Positions 54,595 to 62,609 of a stretch of 64,000 nt of DNA are shown piece by piece. Below the pieces are notes generated by a model. That model did not search any database and was not told the origin of the DNA. It worked only from the letters and a program-made list of their open reading frames with translations. The translations under genes and the position numbers were made by a program. Positions within the stretch are counted from its first letter, which is position 1. The number at the start of each line of letters is the position of its first letter. The DNA is from Pseudomonas fluorescens (GTDB taxonomy: Bacteria > Pseudomonadota > Gammaproteobacteria > Pseudomonadales > Pseudomonadaceae): contig NZ_OZ024668.1 of assembly GCF_902497775.2 (NCBI RefSeq), positions 457,826 to 521,825 of the forward strand, given 5' to 3'.

Positions 54595-54874
54595 TGGGGT
54601 TTCCTTAATCCATGCGCATGGCATCATTTTGCCATCAAACTTGGCAATCCACTATCGGCCGTCAACAGGACTTCTCCAGCTCCTTGAGGGTGCATTTTTT
54701 GCACCGGGAGCAGGTTGGTTACCTATCGTCACTGTATCGGTTGCCCGGCCTTGCGACTTTAATCTGTGGGAACGAGTTTCCCAACGTTTGATGTTAGCGC
54801 GCTCTGCGTGTGCGGCAAGATGCACAGTGCGCGAATAGGATGAAAAATGTTGCAGCCAGGGCGCCCATAAAAAA
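54595..54874. other. Region upstream of bifA
   Basis: This 280-bp stretch holds the bifA leader and probably its promoter. A small hairpin GGTGCA-TTTTT-TGCACC lies near 54685-54705. No coding sequence that I can support is present. It ends at the left flank (ATAAAAAA, 54867-54874) of the second palindromic element. Confidence 0.5.
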
Positions 54875-55417
54875 GGTTCTTCACGGCTTACCGGGGGCTA
54901 TGATCCTTGGGTTGGGTCGGGATGTTAAGGCTTCTAGCTTATCCATTCACTGTGGCGCCGCTGCCGGCCCCTTCCGCCCTTACGGCGGGTCCCTTTTGTC
55001 TTGGCAACAGGAACCAAAACCGCTCGCTCCAGCATACGGCCCTACGCTGCGCTCCGGGTTCCTTCGCTACGGCGCCTGCACTGGCGTATCTGCGAAAGCA
55101 GATGTTGGCGAAGCCATGCTGACGCAGGAGCGGGACAAGCCCGCTGATAAAACGAGCACCAACTTGTTTGGTCTTGATCTTGATCTTGATGTTCATGCAC
55201 GTACTTCCAGGCGCCGCGAAAAGCGACTTCAGGAGGCCTAGCGAAGGTGCCTGTAGGGGCGGTGCGCAGCACCTTCGGCGTCAGCCGAAGACGCGAGACG
55301 TAGACTTGGCGTAGCAAGTCGTAGGCCGCGATGCCCCGGAAGGCGCCAGCAGCAGCCCCACACTGAATGGATAAGCCCGCAGCCTCAACATCCCAACCCA
55401 GGATTCCGTGAAGAACC
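54875..55417. repeat. Palindromic element, copy 2 (long form)
   Basis: A 543-bp copy of the element at 37899-38117, in the same + strand orientation. It has the same 12-bp terminal inverted repeats (54875-54886 and 55406-55417), the same GATCCTTGGGTTGGG and TAGCTTATCCATTCACTGTG left arm and related right arm. Instead of closing into a hairpin it carries a core of about 300 bp (roughly 55000-55330) with internal repeats such as TTGATC/CTTGAT. It is flanked by perfect 8-bp direct repeats ATAAAAAA (54867-54874 and 55418-55425), the right one being the U-tract of the sodB terminator. Short open frames in the core are not convincing genes. Confidence 0.85.
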
Positions 55418-55419
55418 AT

Positions 55420-55448
55420 AAAAAAGCCCACCGCTAGGGTGGGCTTTT
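55420..55448 (-). terminator. sodB rho-independent terminator
   Basis: On the - strand GCCCACC/GGTGGGC (55426-55432/55438-55444) forms the stem and the six A at 55420-55425 become the T tract. The right end of the palindromic element lies 2 bp beyond. Confidence 0.92.
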
Positions 55449-55491
55449 CGGTCGCTCGATACTTTATGCAAAGTATCGCTCAGCAGCCGGC

Positions 55492-56088
55492 TCAGGCAGT
55501 GAAGGTCTTGCCTTCGAACTGCTCGGCAACGAACTTCCAGTTGACCAGGTTCCAGAACGCCTCGACATACTTCGGACGCAGGTTGCGGTAGTCGATGTAG
55601 TAGGCGTGTTCCCAGACGTCGCAGGTCAGCAGCGGGGTGTCGCCGTTGGTCAGCGGGTTGCCGGCGCCAATGGTGCTGGCCAGGGCCAGGGAGCCGTCGG
55701 CTTTTTTCACCAGCCAGCCCCAGCCGGAACCGAAGGTGCCGACCGAAGTCTTGGTGAACTCTTCCTTGAACTTGTCGAACGAACCGAACGCGGCGTTGAT
55801 GGCTTCAGCCAGGGCGCCGGTTGGTTGGCCGCCGGCGTTTGGCGCCAGGCAGTTCCAGTAGAAAGTGTGGTTCCAGACCTGAGCGGCGTTGTTGAAGATA
55901 CCGCCCGAGGAGGTCTTGACGATCTCTTCCAGGGTCTTGCCTTCGAACTCGGTGCCAGGCACCAGGTTGTTCAGGTTCACGACATAGGTGTTGTGGTGCT
56001 TGTCGTGGTGGTATTCCAGGGTTTCCTTGGAAATGTGCGGCTGCAGGGCGTCGTGGGCGTAAGGCAGCGGCGGCAATTCAAAAGCCAT
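55492..56088 (-). CDS. sodB: Superoxide dismutase [Fe] SodB
   Basis: SodB converts superoxide to peroxide in the cytoplasm. The 198-residue product has the metal ligands His27 ([12 protein letters not shown]), the His of WNHTFYW near 74, and Asp and His of [11 protein letters not shown] near 157-161. [11 protein letters not shown] near 120 is typical of the iron form. The start at 56088 gives the family N-terminus [10 protein letters not shown]; the frame upstream is open but non-homologous. Confidence 0.95.
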   Translation of the reverse strand: MAFELPPLPYAHDALQPHISKETLEYHHDKHHNTYVVNLNNLVPGTEFEGKTLEEIVKTSSGGIFNNAAQVWNHTFYWNCLAPNAGGQPTGALAEAINAAFGSFDKFKEEFTKTSVGTFGSGWGWLVKKADGSLALASTIGAGNPLTNGDTPLLTCDVWEHAYYIDYRNLRPKYVEAFWNLVNWKFVAEQFEGKTFTA

Positions 56089-56188
56089 GGTGATTCTCCT
56101 AATCAGGTCTGTTGCGGTGAGCGCAAGGCCGATCACGGGCGGCCGGTGTGCGTCGGCGAGTTTGTACTCTTTGCGACGCAAGGGCTGG

Positions 56189-56210
56189 ATCATAGCACCG
56201 GGCCCGGTGC
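56189..56210 (-). promoter_or_regulatory. sodB promoter region with a 16-bp palindrome
   Basis: On the - strand TGCTATGAT forms an extended -10 (TATGAT at 56194-56189). The perfect palindrome GCACCGGGCCCGGTGC (56195-56210) fills the spacer directly upstream; the -35 is weak. A dimeric regulator could bind here. The leader would be about 95 bases. Confidence 0.45.
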
Positions 56211-56277
56211 TTAACCACGCAACAAGTGTACGGGAAAGAGGTTCCAGAGCCTTTGCCGGTGCCGGACGAGCGGCGTC

Positions 56278-56877
56278 TCAGGTAAAGATCAGTTGCGCTG
56301 CCACGGCAAACATCATCACCGCCACCATCAGATCGAGCAGCCGCCAGGTGCCGGGGCGCGCCAGCCACGGTGCCAGCCAGGCAGCGCCCAGGGCCAGGGT
56401 GAAGAACCACAGCAGCGAGGCGCTGGCGGCGCCGGCCACGTAGGCACCGGGCACGGATTGCTGGGCGCCCAGCGAGCCGATCAGCAACACCGTATCGAGG
56501 TACACATGCGGGTTGAGCAGGGTTACCGCCAGGGCGCTGAGCAGCACCGCCCGGCGCGAGCGCAGGCCCTGGCCTTCGCCCTGTTGCAGGCTTTGTTGCG
56601 AGCAGGCGCGCAACAGGGCCTTGGCGCCGTACCAGATCAGAAATACCGCACCGCCCCAACGCGCAACCGCCAGCAGCGTCGGGTTCTGCGCCAGGACCGT
56701 GGCCAGGCCAAACACGCCCGCCGCTACCAGGAGGGCATCGCAGACCACGCACAGCGCCGCCACCGGCAGGTGATGTTCACGGCGCAGGCTTTGCGCCAGG
56801 ACAAAGGCGTTTTGCGTGCCGATCGCCATGATCAGGCCGAAGGCGACCAAGAGGCCGTTCAGGTAGCTTTGCCACAT
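56278..56877 (-). CDS. argO: LysE/ArgO family amino-acid exporter
   Basis: A 199-residue inner-membrane exporter with about five or six membrane segments. The family start is LNGLLVAFGLIMAIGTQNAFVLAQSLRREH, followed by LLNPHVYLDTVLLIGSLGAQ. LysE/ArgO proteins export basic amino acids such as arginine and lysine. It is divergent from an argP-like LysR gene, the standard pairing of exporter and activator. Confidence 0.92.
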   Translation of the reverse strand: MWQSYLNGLLVAFGLIMAIGTQNAFVLAQSLRREHHLPVAALCVVCDALLVAAGVFGLATVLAQNPTLLAVARWGGAVFLIWYGAKALLRACSQQSLQQGEGQGLRSRRAVLLSALAVTLLNPHVYLDTVLLIGSLGAQQSVPGAYVAGAASASLLWFFTLALGAAWLAPWLARPGTWRLLDLMVAVMMFAVAAQLIFT

Positions 56878-56999
56878 AGGGGGAACTCCAGGAAACGCCC
56901 GCAGGGCGCGGGCGCAAATACAAAGAAGATGCTGGCTATTGTGGGGATTTCATCTGTATAAGAAAAACAAATAAAGCTGATCCGGCATTAGGAAAAATA

Positions 57000-57890
57000 A
57001 TGTTCGATTACAAACTGCTTTCTGCCCTTGCTGCCGTTATCGAGCAGGCCGGTTTCGAACGTGCCGCCCAGGTGCTTGGACTGTCCCAGTCGGCGATTTC
57101 CCAGCGCATCAAGTTGCTTGAGGCGCGGGTCGGCCAGCCGGTACTGGTGCGCGCCAATCCGCCGAGCCCCACCGATGTCGGTCGGCGTCTGCTCAACCAT
57201 GTGCAGCAGGTGCGCCTGCTTGAGCGTGACCTGCAGAGCCAGGTGCCGGCGCTGGACGAAGAGGGCATGCCCGAGCGTCTGCGCATTGCCCTCAATGCCG
57301 ACAGCCTGGCGACCTGGTGGGCAGGCGCGGTGGGTGAATTTTGTGCCGATCAGCAAGTGCTGCTGGACCTGGTGGTGGAAGACCAGGAGGTCGGCCTCAA
57401 GCGCATGCGCGCCGGCGAAGTGGCGGCCTGCCTGTGTGGCAGTGAACGGCCGGTGGCCGGTGCGCGCAGCCTGTTGCTTGGCGCCATGCGCTATCGGGCG
57501 CTGGCCAGCCCGGCGTTCATGGCCCGCTACTTTCCAGCGGGCTTCGATGCTGCGCGATTGTCGCGGACTCCGGCGCTGGTGTTCGGGCCGGATGATTTCC
57601 TGCAGCACCGTTACCTGGCTTCCCTGGGAATTCAGGACGGTTTCCTTCACCACCTGTGTCCGTCGTCCGAAGGTTTTTTGCGCATGACCGAAGCAGGCCT
57701 GGGCTGGGGCCTGGTGCCGGAACTGCAGGTGCGCGATCAACTGGCCAGCGGGCGACTGGTAGAAATATCAGCGGATAAACCCATCGACGTGCCCTTGTAC
57801 TGGCATCATTGGCGCAACGGCGGGCAGTTGCTCGGCCAACTGACGGATCACCTGCGTCTTACAGCCGGGCAGTGGCTGGTGCCCTTGTAG
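57000..57890 (+). CDS. argP: LysR-family regulator ArgP (IciA)
   Basis: ArgP activates argO in response to arginine and is antagonised by lysine. The 296-residue product has an N-terminal winged helix (DYKLLSALAAVIEQAGFERAAQVLGLSQSAISQRIKLLEARVGQPVLVR) and a periplasmic-binding-protein-like effector domain. It lies 122 bp from the divergent argO start, with the shared AT-rich gap 56940-56999 as the likely operator. Confidence 0.92.
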   Translation: MFDYKLLSALAAVIEQAGFERAAQVLGLSQSAISQRIKLLEARVGQPVLVRANPPSPTDVGRRLLNHVQQVRLLERDLQSQVPALDEEGMPERLRIALNADSLATWWAGAVGEFCADQQVLLDLVVEDQEVGLKRMRAGEVAACLCGSERPVAGARSLLLGAMRYRALASPAFMARYFPAGFDAARLSRTPALVFGPDDFLQHRYLASLGIQDGFLHHLCPSSEGFLRMTEAGLGWGLVPELQVRDQLASGRLVEISADKPIDVPLYWHHWRNGGQLLGQLTDHLRLTAGQWLVPL

Positions 57891-57942
57891 GCACTGGCGG
57901 CGTCAGCAGTATCTGAAAAACCTGTTTTAGGCGGAGTGCTAC

Positions 57943-58947
57943 ATGCAAATTCTGGTCACCGGCGCGAGCGGCTTCATTGGCGGGCGCTTTGCGCGCTTTG
58001 CCCTGGAGCAGGGCTTTGACGTTCGGGTCAACGGCCGCCGCGCCGAAGGCGTCGAGCACCTGGTGCGGCGCGGCGCGCAGTTCATCCCGGGTGACCTGAA
58101 CGACCCGGACCTGGCCCGACGCCTGTGCCAGGGCGTCGAGGCGGTGGTGCATTGTGCCGGTGCGGTCGGCAATTGGGGGCGTTACCAGGACTTCTATCAA
58201 GGCAACGTGGTGGTCACTGAAAACGTTGTCGAGGCGTGCTTGAAGGAGCATGTGCGGCGGTTGGTGCACCTGTCTTCGCCGTCGATCTATTTCAATGGCC
58301 GCTCGCAGCTGGGCATCACCGAAGAGCAGGTGCCGCGACGCTTCCATGACCATTATGGGGCCACCAAGCACCTGGCCGAGCAGAAAGTCTTCGGCGCCCA
58401 GGAGTTCGGTCTCGAAGTGCTGGCCCTGCGTCCGCGCTTTGTCACCGGAGCGGGTGATGTGAGTATCTTCCCGCGCTTGTTGCAGATGCAGCGCAAGCGG
58501 CGCCTGGCGATCATCGGCAACGGCCTGAACAAAGTCGACTTCACCAGCGTGCAGAACCTCAACGAGGCGCTGATCAGTGCCCTGCTCGCCGACAACGCGG
58601 CACTGGGCCAGGCCTACAACATCAGTAACGGTCACCCCTTGCCGTTGTGGGATGTGGTCAATTACGTGATGCGGCAAATGCACCTGCCGCAAGTCACCCG
58701 TTACCGTTCCTACGGTCTGGCCTACAGCCTGGCCGCCTTGAACGAAGGCGCCTGCCTGCTCTGGCCGGGGTGCCCGCAACCGACCTTGTCGCGCTTGGGG
58801 ATGCAGGTGATGAGCAAGGACTTCACCCTCGACATCAACCGCGCCAGGCAGTTTCTTGATTACCGCCCCAGCGTCAGCCTGTGGTCGGCGCTGGATGAGT
58901 TCTGCGGCTGGTGGAAAGCCCAGGACCTTCCGTCCGGCAAGCACTGA
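57943..58947 (+). CDS. NAD(P)-dependent epimerase/dehydratase (3-beta-HSD-like extended SDR)
   Basis: A 334-residue extended short-chain dehydrogenase. The N-terminal NAD(P) loop is LVTGASGFIGGRFARF at residues 4-19, with VVHCAGAVGNWG, a catalytic YGATKHLAEQK (YxxxK) near 140, and RPRFVTGAGD after it. FTSVQNLNEALISAL and SNGHPLPLWDVVNYV resemble the 3-beta-hydroxysteroid dehydrogenase/OleD branch. The substrate is unknown. Confidence 0.85.
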   Translation: MQILVTGASGFIGGRFARFALEQGFDVRVNGRRAEGVEHLVRRGAQFIPGDLNDPDLARRLCQGVEAVVHCAGAVGNWGRYQDFYQGNVVVTENVVEACLKEHVRRLVHLSSPSIYFNGRSQLGITEEQVPRRFHDHYGATKHLAEQKVFGAQEFGLEVLALRPRFVTGAGDVSIFPRLLQMQRKRRLAIIGNGLNKVDFTSVQNLNEALISALLADNAALGQAYNISNGHPLPLWDVVNYVMRQMHLPQVTRYRSYGLAYSLAALNEGACLLWPGCPQPTLSRLGMQVMSKDFTLDINRARQFLDYRPSVSLWSALDEFCGWWKAQDLPSGKH

Positions 58948-59034
58948 ACCGGATCAAGGCTTTGCGGTCGATCAGAGCGCTGATCAGGCTTTATACTACT
59001 GACCATTTGCTATCACCGTGGTTGAAGGGATCCC

Positions 59035-59877
59035 ATGCGTAACAATGCCCCAGATGATTTCGAGAACGTACCGACCTTGAGTGCCGGTAGCCGCGATGAC
59101 GATGATTTCGTCCCGGTAGCGGGTGTGCGTCGTGGCGGCTCGGCGGCCTCGCGCGTCCAGCCCAAGGCGGCGAGCAGTGGCCCGTTGTGGGCATTGCTCG
59201 GCGCTTCGTTCATTGCCCTGGGTGGCCTTGGCTGGTGGAGCTTTCAGCAGATTTCGCTGATGGAGCAGCAACTGGTTGCCACCCAGGAGAGCTTCGCGCG
59301 CATCAGTGAAGAAGCGGCGGGGCGCTTGCAGGCAATCAGTGGCAAGGTCGCGGCCAGCGAGACCAGTGTCAGCACCGACAGCGAAGCCCTGAAGTTGCAG
59401 ATCAAGCAGTTGCAGTCGAGCCTCTCCGAGCAGGGCCGGCAACAGCAGGGTGTGGCGGGGCAGACCGGTGATCTGGGCAAGCGTCTGGAGCAGGTGCTGG
59501 CGCAGGCCAGTGAGCAACAGGCGGCCAATGCCAAGTTGCAGGAGCAGTTGCAGGCACAGCTCAAGCGTGTGAACGACGAGCTGACTGCATTGAAGTCGGC
59601 GCAGGTGGATGGCGGCAAGCTTAATGGTGAGCTCAAGAGCCTGAACGCTGATGTGGCAGCGTTGAAGAAACAGGGCAACCCGGCCGCGGCGATCCAGCGC
59701 CTGGAGCAGGACCTGATCGTGCTCAAGAGCGAGCAGGAGAACCGCCCGGCGCCTGCGGCAAGCGGTGGCGCCTCGACGGCTGAGTTCGACGCGTTTCGTG
59801 GCCAGGTGACCCGCAACATCAATACCCTGCAAAGCCAGGTGCAGAACCTGCAACAGCAGATCAACGCCCGGCCTTGA
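59035..59877 (+). CDS. Coiled-coil membrane protein of unknown function
   Basis: A 280-residue product with an acidic N-terminus (DDFENVPTLSAGSRDDDDFVPV), one membrane segment at about 49-68 (GPLWALLGASFIALGGLGWWSF) and a long Gln/Ala/Leu-rich coiled coil from about 72 to 240, ending with LQSQVQNLQQQINARP. This is a bitopic protein with a large periplasmic (or cytoplasmic) rod. No catalytic motif or named family is recognised. Confidence 0.75.
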   Translation: MRNNAPDDFENVPTLSAGSRDDDDFVPVAGVRRGGSAASRVQPKAASSGPLWALLGASFIALGGLGWWSFQQISLMEQQLVATQESFARISEEAAGRLQAISGKVAASETSVSTDSEALKLQIKQLQSSLSEQGRQQQGVAGQTGDLGKRLEQVLAQASEQQAANAKLQEQLQAQLKRVNDELTALKSAQVDGGKLNGELKSLNADVAALKKQGNPAAAIQRLEQDLIVLKSEQENRPAPAASGGASTAEFDAFRGQVTRNINTLQSQVQNLQQQINARP

Positions 59878-59901
59878 CTTGACCCGCGATGCTTTTAGCA
59901 T

Positions 59902-60951
59902 CTACATCCGCGGATAATCGATATAGCCCACCGGCCCCTTGGCATAGAAGGTCTCCGGGTGTGGCTCGTTCAGCGGTGCATCCGCCGCCAGTCGGGCCGG
60001 CAGGTCCGGGTTGGCAATGAACGGAATGCCGAAGGCCACCGCATCAGCGTTGCCAGAGGCCAGCGAAGCATTGGCGCTGGCCTTGGTGAAGCGCTCATTG
60101 ACGATGTACGGGCCGCCAAAGGCTTGCTTGATCAGCGCGCCGATACTGTCGTCGGCCTCTTTCTCCCGCGAGCAGATAAACGCAATGCCGCGCTTGCCCA
60201 GTTCCCGGGCGACATAAGTGAAGGTCTCGGCACGGTTGGCATCGCCCATGTCATGGGCATCGGCCCGTGGCGCCAGGTGCACGCCAACCCGTTGTGCGCC
60301 CCAGACTTCGATCACCGCGTCAGTCACTTCCAGCAGCAGACGTGCACGGTTCTGAAGCGAACCACCGTATTGGTCATTGCGCTGGTTGGTGCTGCTCTGC
60401 AGGAACTGGTCGATCAGGTAGCCGTTGGCTGCATGCACTTCAACGCCGTCGAAACCGGCTGCCTTGGCATTCTCGGCACCGGTCCGGTAGGCCTCGACAA
60501 TGTCGGCGATTTCTGCGGTTTCCAGCGCCCGTGGAGTCGGGTAGTCGGACAGCGGACGCACCAGGCTGACATGGCCTTTAGGCTGGATCGCGCTCGGTGC
60601 GACCGGGCTTTCACCCTCGAGGTAGTTGGGGTGGGAGATACGCCCGACGTGCCACAGCTGCAGGAAAATCCGCCCGCCGGCGCCATGCACGGCCTTGGTG
60701 ACGTTGGTCCAGCCACGTACCTGATCGTTGGACCAAATGCCCGGGGTGTCCGGGTAGCCGACGCCCATTGGCGTGACCGAAGTCGCTTCGCTGAGGATCA
60801 GCCCGGCGCTGGCCCGTTGTACGTAGTACTCGGCCATCAGTGCGTTGGGCACCCGGCCTTCGTCGGCGCGGCAGCGGGTCAGCGGGGCCATGATGATGCG
60901 GTTCGGCAACTGGAGGTCGCCGAGGGTGATCGGATCAAAAAGCGTCGTCAT
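59902..60951 (-). CDS. xenB: Old yellow enzyme, xenobiotic reductase XenB-like
   Basis: An FMN-dependent ene-reductase of 349 residues that reduces activated alkenes and nitro compounds with NADPH. It has LPNRIIMAPLTRCRADEG at the start, the FMN/substrate residues in LQLWHVGRISHP, EVHAANGYLIDQFLQSSTNQRNDQYGGSLQNRARLLLEV, and VHLAPRADAHDM near 226. It is the third gene of a pyeR-pyeM-xenB unit, with the regulator and transporter immediately upstream. The XenB name fits sequence and context. Confidence 0.9.
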   Translation of the reverse strand: MTTLFDPITLGDLQLPNRIIMAPLTRCRADEGRVPNALMAEYYVQRASAGLILSEATSVTPMGVGYPDTPGIWSNDQVRGWTNVTKAVHGAGGRIFLQLWHVGRISHPNYLEGESPVAPSAIQPKGHVSLVRPLSDYPTPRALETAEIADIVEAYRTGAENAKAAGFDGVEVHAANGYLIDQFLQSSTNQRNDQYGGSLQNRARLLLEVTDAVIEVWGAQRVGVHLAPRADAHDMGDANRAETFTYVARELGKRGIAFICSREKEADDSIGALIKQAFGGPYIVNERFTKASANASLASGNADAVAFGIPFIANPDLPARLAADAPLNEPHPETFYAKGPVGYIDYPRM

Positions 60952-60968
60952 AAATACCTCAAGGCTTA

Positions 60969-62138
60969 TCAGTGGGTGGCGGGTGCCAGTGCGGATTTGT
61001 TACCGCTCTGGCTGAAGGTGATCAGGGTGACGATCAGCGCCAGTACTGCCAGCGCTGCGGCGGCCAGGGGCACGCGGGTCAGGCCCAGGCCCTGGGCGAT
61101 GACGGTGCCGCCGACCCAGGCGCCGAGGGCGTTGCCCAGGTTGAAAGCGCCAATGTTCAGGGTCGAGACCAGGTTCGGCGCGGCCTTGCCGAAGGTCACC
61201 ACGTTGACCTGCAGGGCAGGCACGGCGGCAAAGGCAGCGGTAGCCCAGAGGAACAGGGTGATTTCTGCCGGGATCAGGGCGACGCTGGTCCAGCTCAGGA
61301 CGGTGGAGACCACCGCCATGCTGGCGAACACGCCGATCAGGGTAGCGCCCAGGCGCTTGTCGGCCAGCTTGCCGCCGAGGATGTTGCCCAGGGTCAGGCC
61401 CAGGCCGATCAACAGCAGCGTCCAGGTCACGCCACTGGGCGAGACGCCAGTGACATCACCGAGCAGCGGTGCGACATAGGTGAACAGGGCAAACATCGAG
61501 GCCGAGAACAGCACGGTCATCGACAGCGACAACCAGATACCGGCGCCTTTGAGCGCGGCAAGTTCAGCGCGCATGTCGAGTTTCTCTTCGTCATGGCGAA
61601 ACGGCAGGAAGCGGATCAGGCCGATCAAGGCGATCACACCGATCACGGTCACCGCCCAGAAAGTCGAGCGCCAGCCGTATTCCTGCCCCAGCGCAGTACC
61701 CAGCGGCACGCCGAGGACATTGGCCAGGGTCAGGCCGGTGAACATCAGGGCGACTGCCGAAGCACGGCGGTTGGCCGGCACCAGGCTTGCCGCCACCACC
61801 GAGCCGATACCGAAGAAGGCACCGTGGCACAGGGCGGTCACCACCCGGGCGAACATCAGCAGGTTGTAGTCGCTGGCCACCGCACACAGCAGGTTGCCGA
61901 CGATGAACACGCCCATTAGCGCAATCAGCGCCGCTTTACGCGGCAGGCGCGAGGTGGCCAGGGCCATGAACGGCGCACCGATGGCCACGCCCAGGGCGTA
62001 ACCGGTGACCAGCCAGCCGGCGCCAGGAATCGATACACCCAGGTCTGCCGCCACATCGGGCAACAGACCCATGATGACGAACTCGGTGGTACCGATGGCG
62101 AAGGCGCTGAGCGCCAGGATTATCAACGAAAGGGGCAT
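60969..62138 (-). CDS. pyeM: MFS transporter PyeM-like
   Basis: A 389-residue DHA1-type MFS transporter with 12 membrane segments: LSAFAIGTTEFVIMGLLPDVAADLGVS, GAPFMALATSRLPRKAALI (motif A) and ALCHGAFFGIGSVVAASLVP. Relatives include AraJ and NepI. Gene order pyeR-pyeM-xenB matches the P. aeruginosa operon repressed by PyeR. Export of an electrophile that XenB also reduces is plausible but unproven. Confidence 0.85.
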   Translation of the reverse strand: MPLSLIILALSAFAIGTTEFVIMGLLPDVAADLGVSIPGAGWLVTGYALGVAIGAPFMALATSRLPRKAALIALMGVFIVGNLLCAVASDYNLLMFARVVTALCHGAFFGIGSVVAASLVPANRRASAVALMFTGLTLANVLGVPLGTALGQEYGWRSTFWAVTVIGVIALIGLIRFLPFRHDEEKLDMRAELAALKGAGIWLSLSMTVLFSASMFALFTYVAPLLGDVTGVSPSGVTWTLLLIGLGLTLGNILGGKLADKRLGATLIGVFASMAVVSTVLSWTSVALIPAEITLFLWATAAFAAVPALQVNVVTFGKAAPNLVSTLNIGAFNLGNALGAWVGGTVIAQGLGLTRVPLAAAALAVLALIVTLITFSQSGNKSALAPATH

Positions 62139-62151
62139 TGCAAGGTCCTTG

Positions 62152-62454
62152 TCAGAGCTCTTGGCTCATCTGCTGGAGGAAGGCCTGGATGGTTTCCTCG
62201 TTGCGTTTGAAAAAATGCCACTGGCCAATCTTCTGGCTGCTGATCAGGCCCGCCCGCTGCAAGGTCGCCAGGTGGGCAGAAACGGTCGACTGCGACAGGC
62301 CGCAGCGTTGATCGATCTGCCCGGCACACACACCGTGTTCGGTGCTGTGGTGCTGGTCGGGAAACTGCGCGTCGGGGTCCTTCAGCCAGTTGAGAATTTC
62401 TCGCCGTACTGGGTGGGCCAGGGCTTTTATTATTTCGTCGAGATCGAGAGGCAT
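62152..62454 (-). CDS. pyeR: ArsR-family repressor PyeR-like
   Basis: A 100-residue winged-helix repressor: LDEIIKALAHPVRREILNWL, then GLSQSTVSAHLATLQRAGLISSQKIGQWHFFKRN. It has Cys residues in the middle (GVCAGQIDQRCGLS) that could sense electrophiles or redox changes. It is the first gene of the xenB unit, starting 27 bp from the nested palindromes at 62481-62524, its probable operator. Confidence 0.88.
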   Translation of the reverse strand: MPLDLDEIIKALAHPVRREILNWLKDPDAQFPDQHHSTEHGVCAGQIDQRCGLSQSTVSAHLATLQRAGLISSQKIGQWHFFKRNEETIQAFLQQMSQEL

Positions 62455-62480
62455 GGTTGGGCTCGTGGTGTGTGTAGCGG

Positions 62481-62524
62481 TATATCGCGATGGAGCGAAA
62501 TATAAATCGATATTTCGCGATATA
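62481..62524. promoter_or_regulatory. Nested palindromic operator upstream of pyeR
   Basis: TATATCGCGA (62481-62490) and TCGCGATATA (62515-62524) are perfect inverted repeats 24 bp apart. Inside them GCGAAATAT (62495-62503) and ATATTTCGC (62510-62518) form another perfect pair around six bases. The arrangement suits two or more dimers of a winged-helix repressor covering the pyeR promoter. Confidence 0.65.
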
Positions 62525-62559
62525 CAAATATGATGTGGTTCTGAGTTCAGCTTAAATCG

Positions 62560-62583
62560 CTATATCGGGTTATAACGATATAG
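62560..62583. promoter_or_regulatory. Second TATATCG-type palindrome before acpH
   Basis: CTATATCG (62560-62567) and CGATATAG (62576-62583) form a perfect 8-bp inverted repeat 8 bp apart, with the same TATATCG core as the pyeR operator. It lies 27 bp before the acpH start, so the same regulator may act in both directions. Confidence 0.5.
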
Positions 62584-62609
62584 GCCGTGAGGTGCTAGAA
62601 TCCCTGTCT

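Noticed and set aside
54810..55241. Small open frames inside the long palindromic element
   Set aside because: They have no ribosome site, include the terminal repeat and arms, and do not continue in the short copy; they look like chance frames in GC-rich DNA.
59888..59902. GATGCT-TTT-AGCATC as a terminator between the coiled-coil gene and xenB
   Set aside because: The stem is only six AT-containing pairs without a T tract, and it overlaps the xenB stop; it is too weak to claim.
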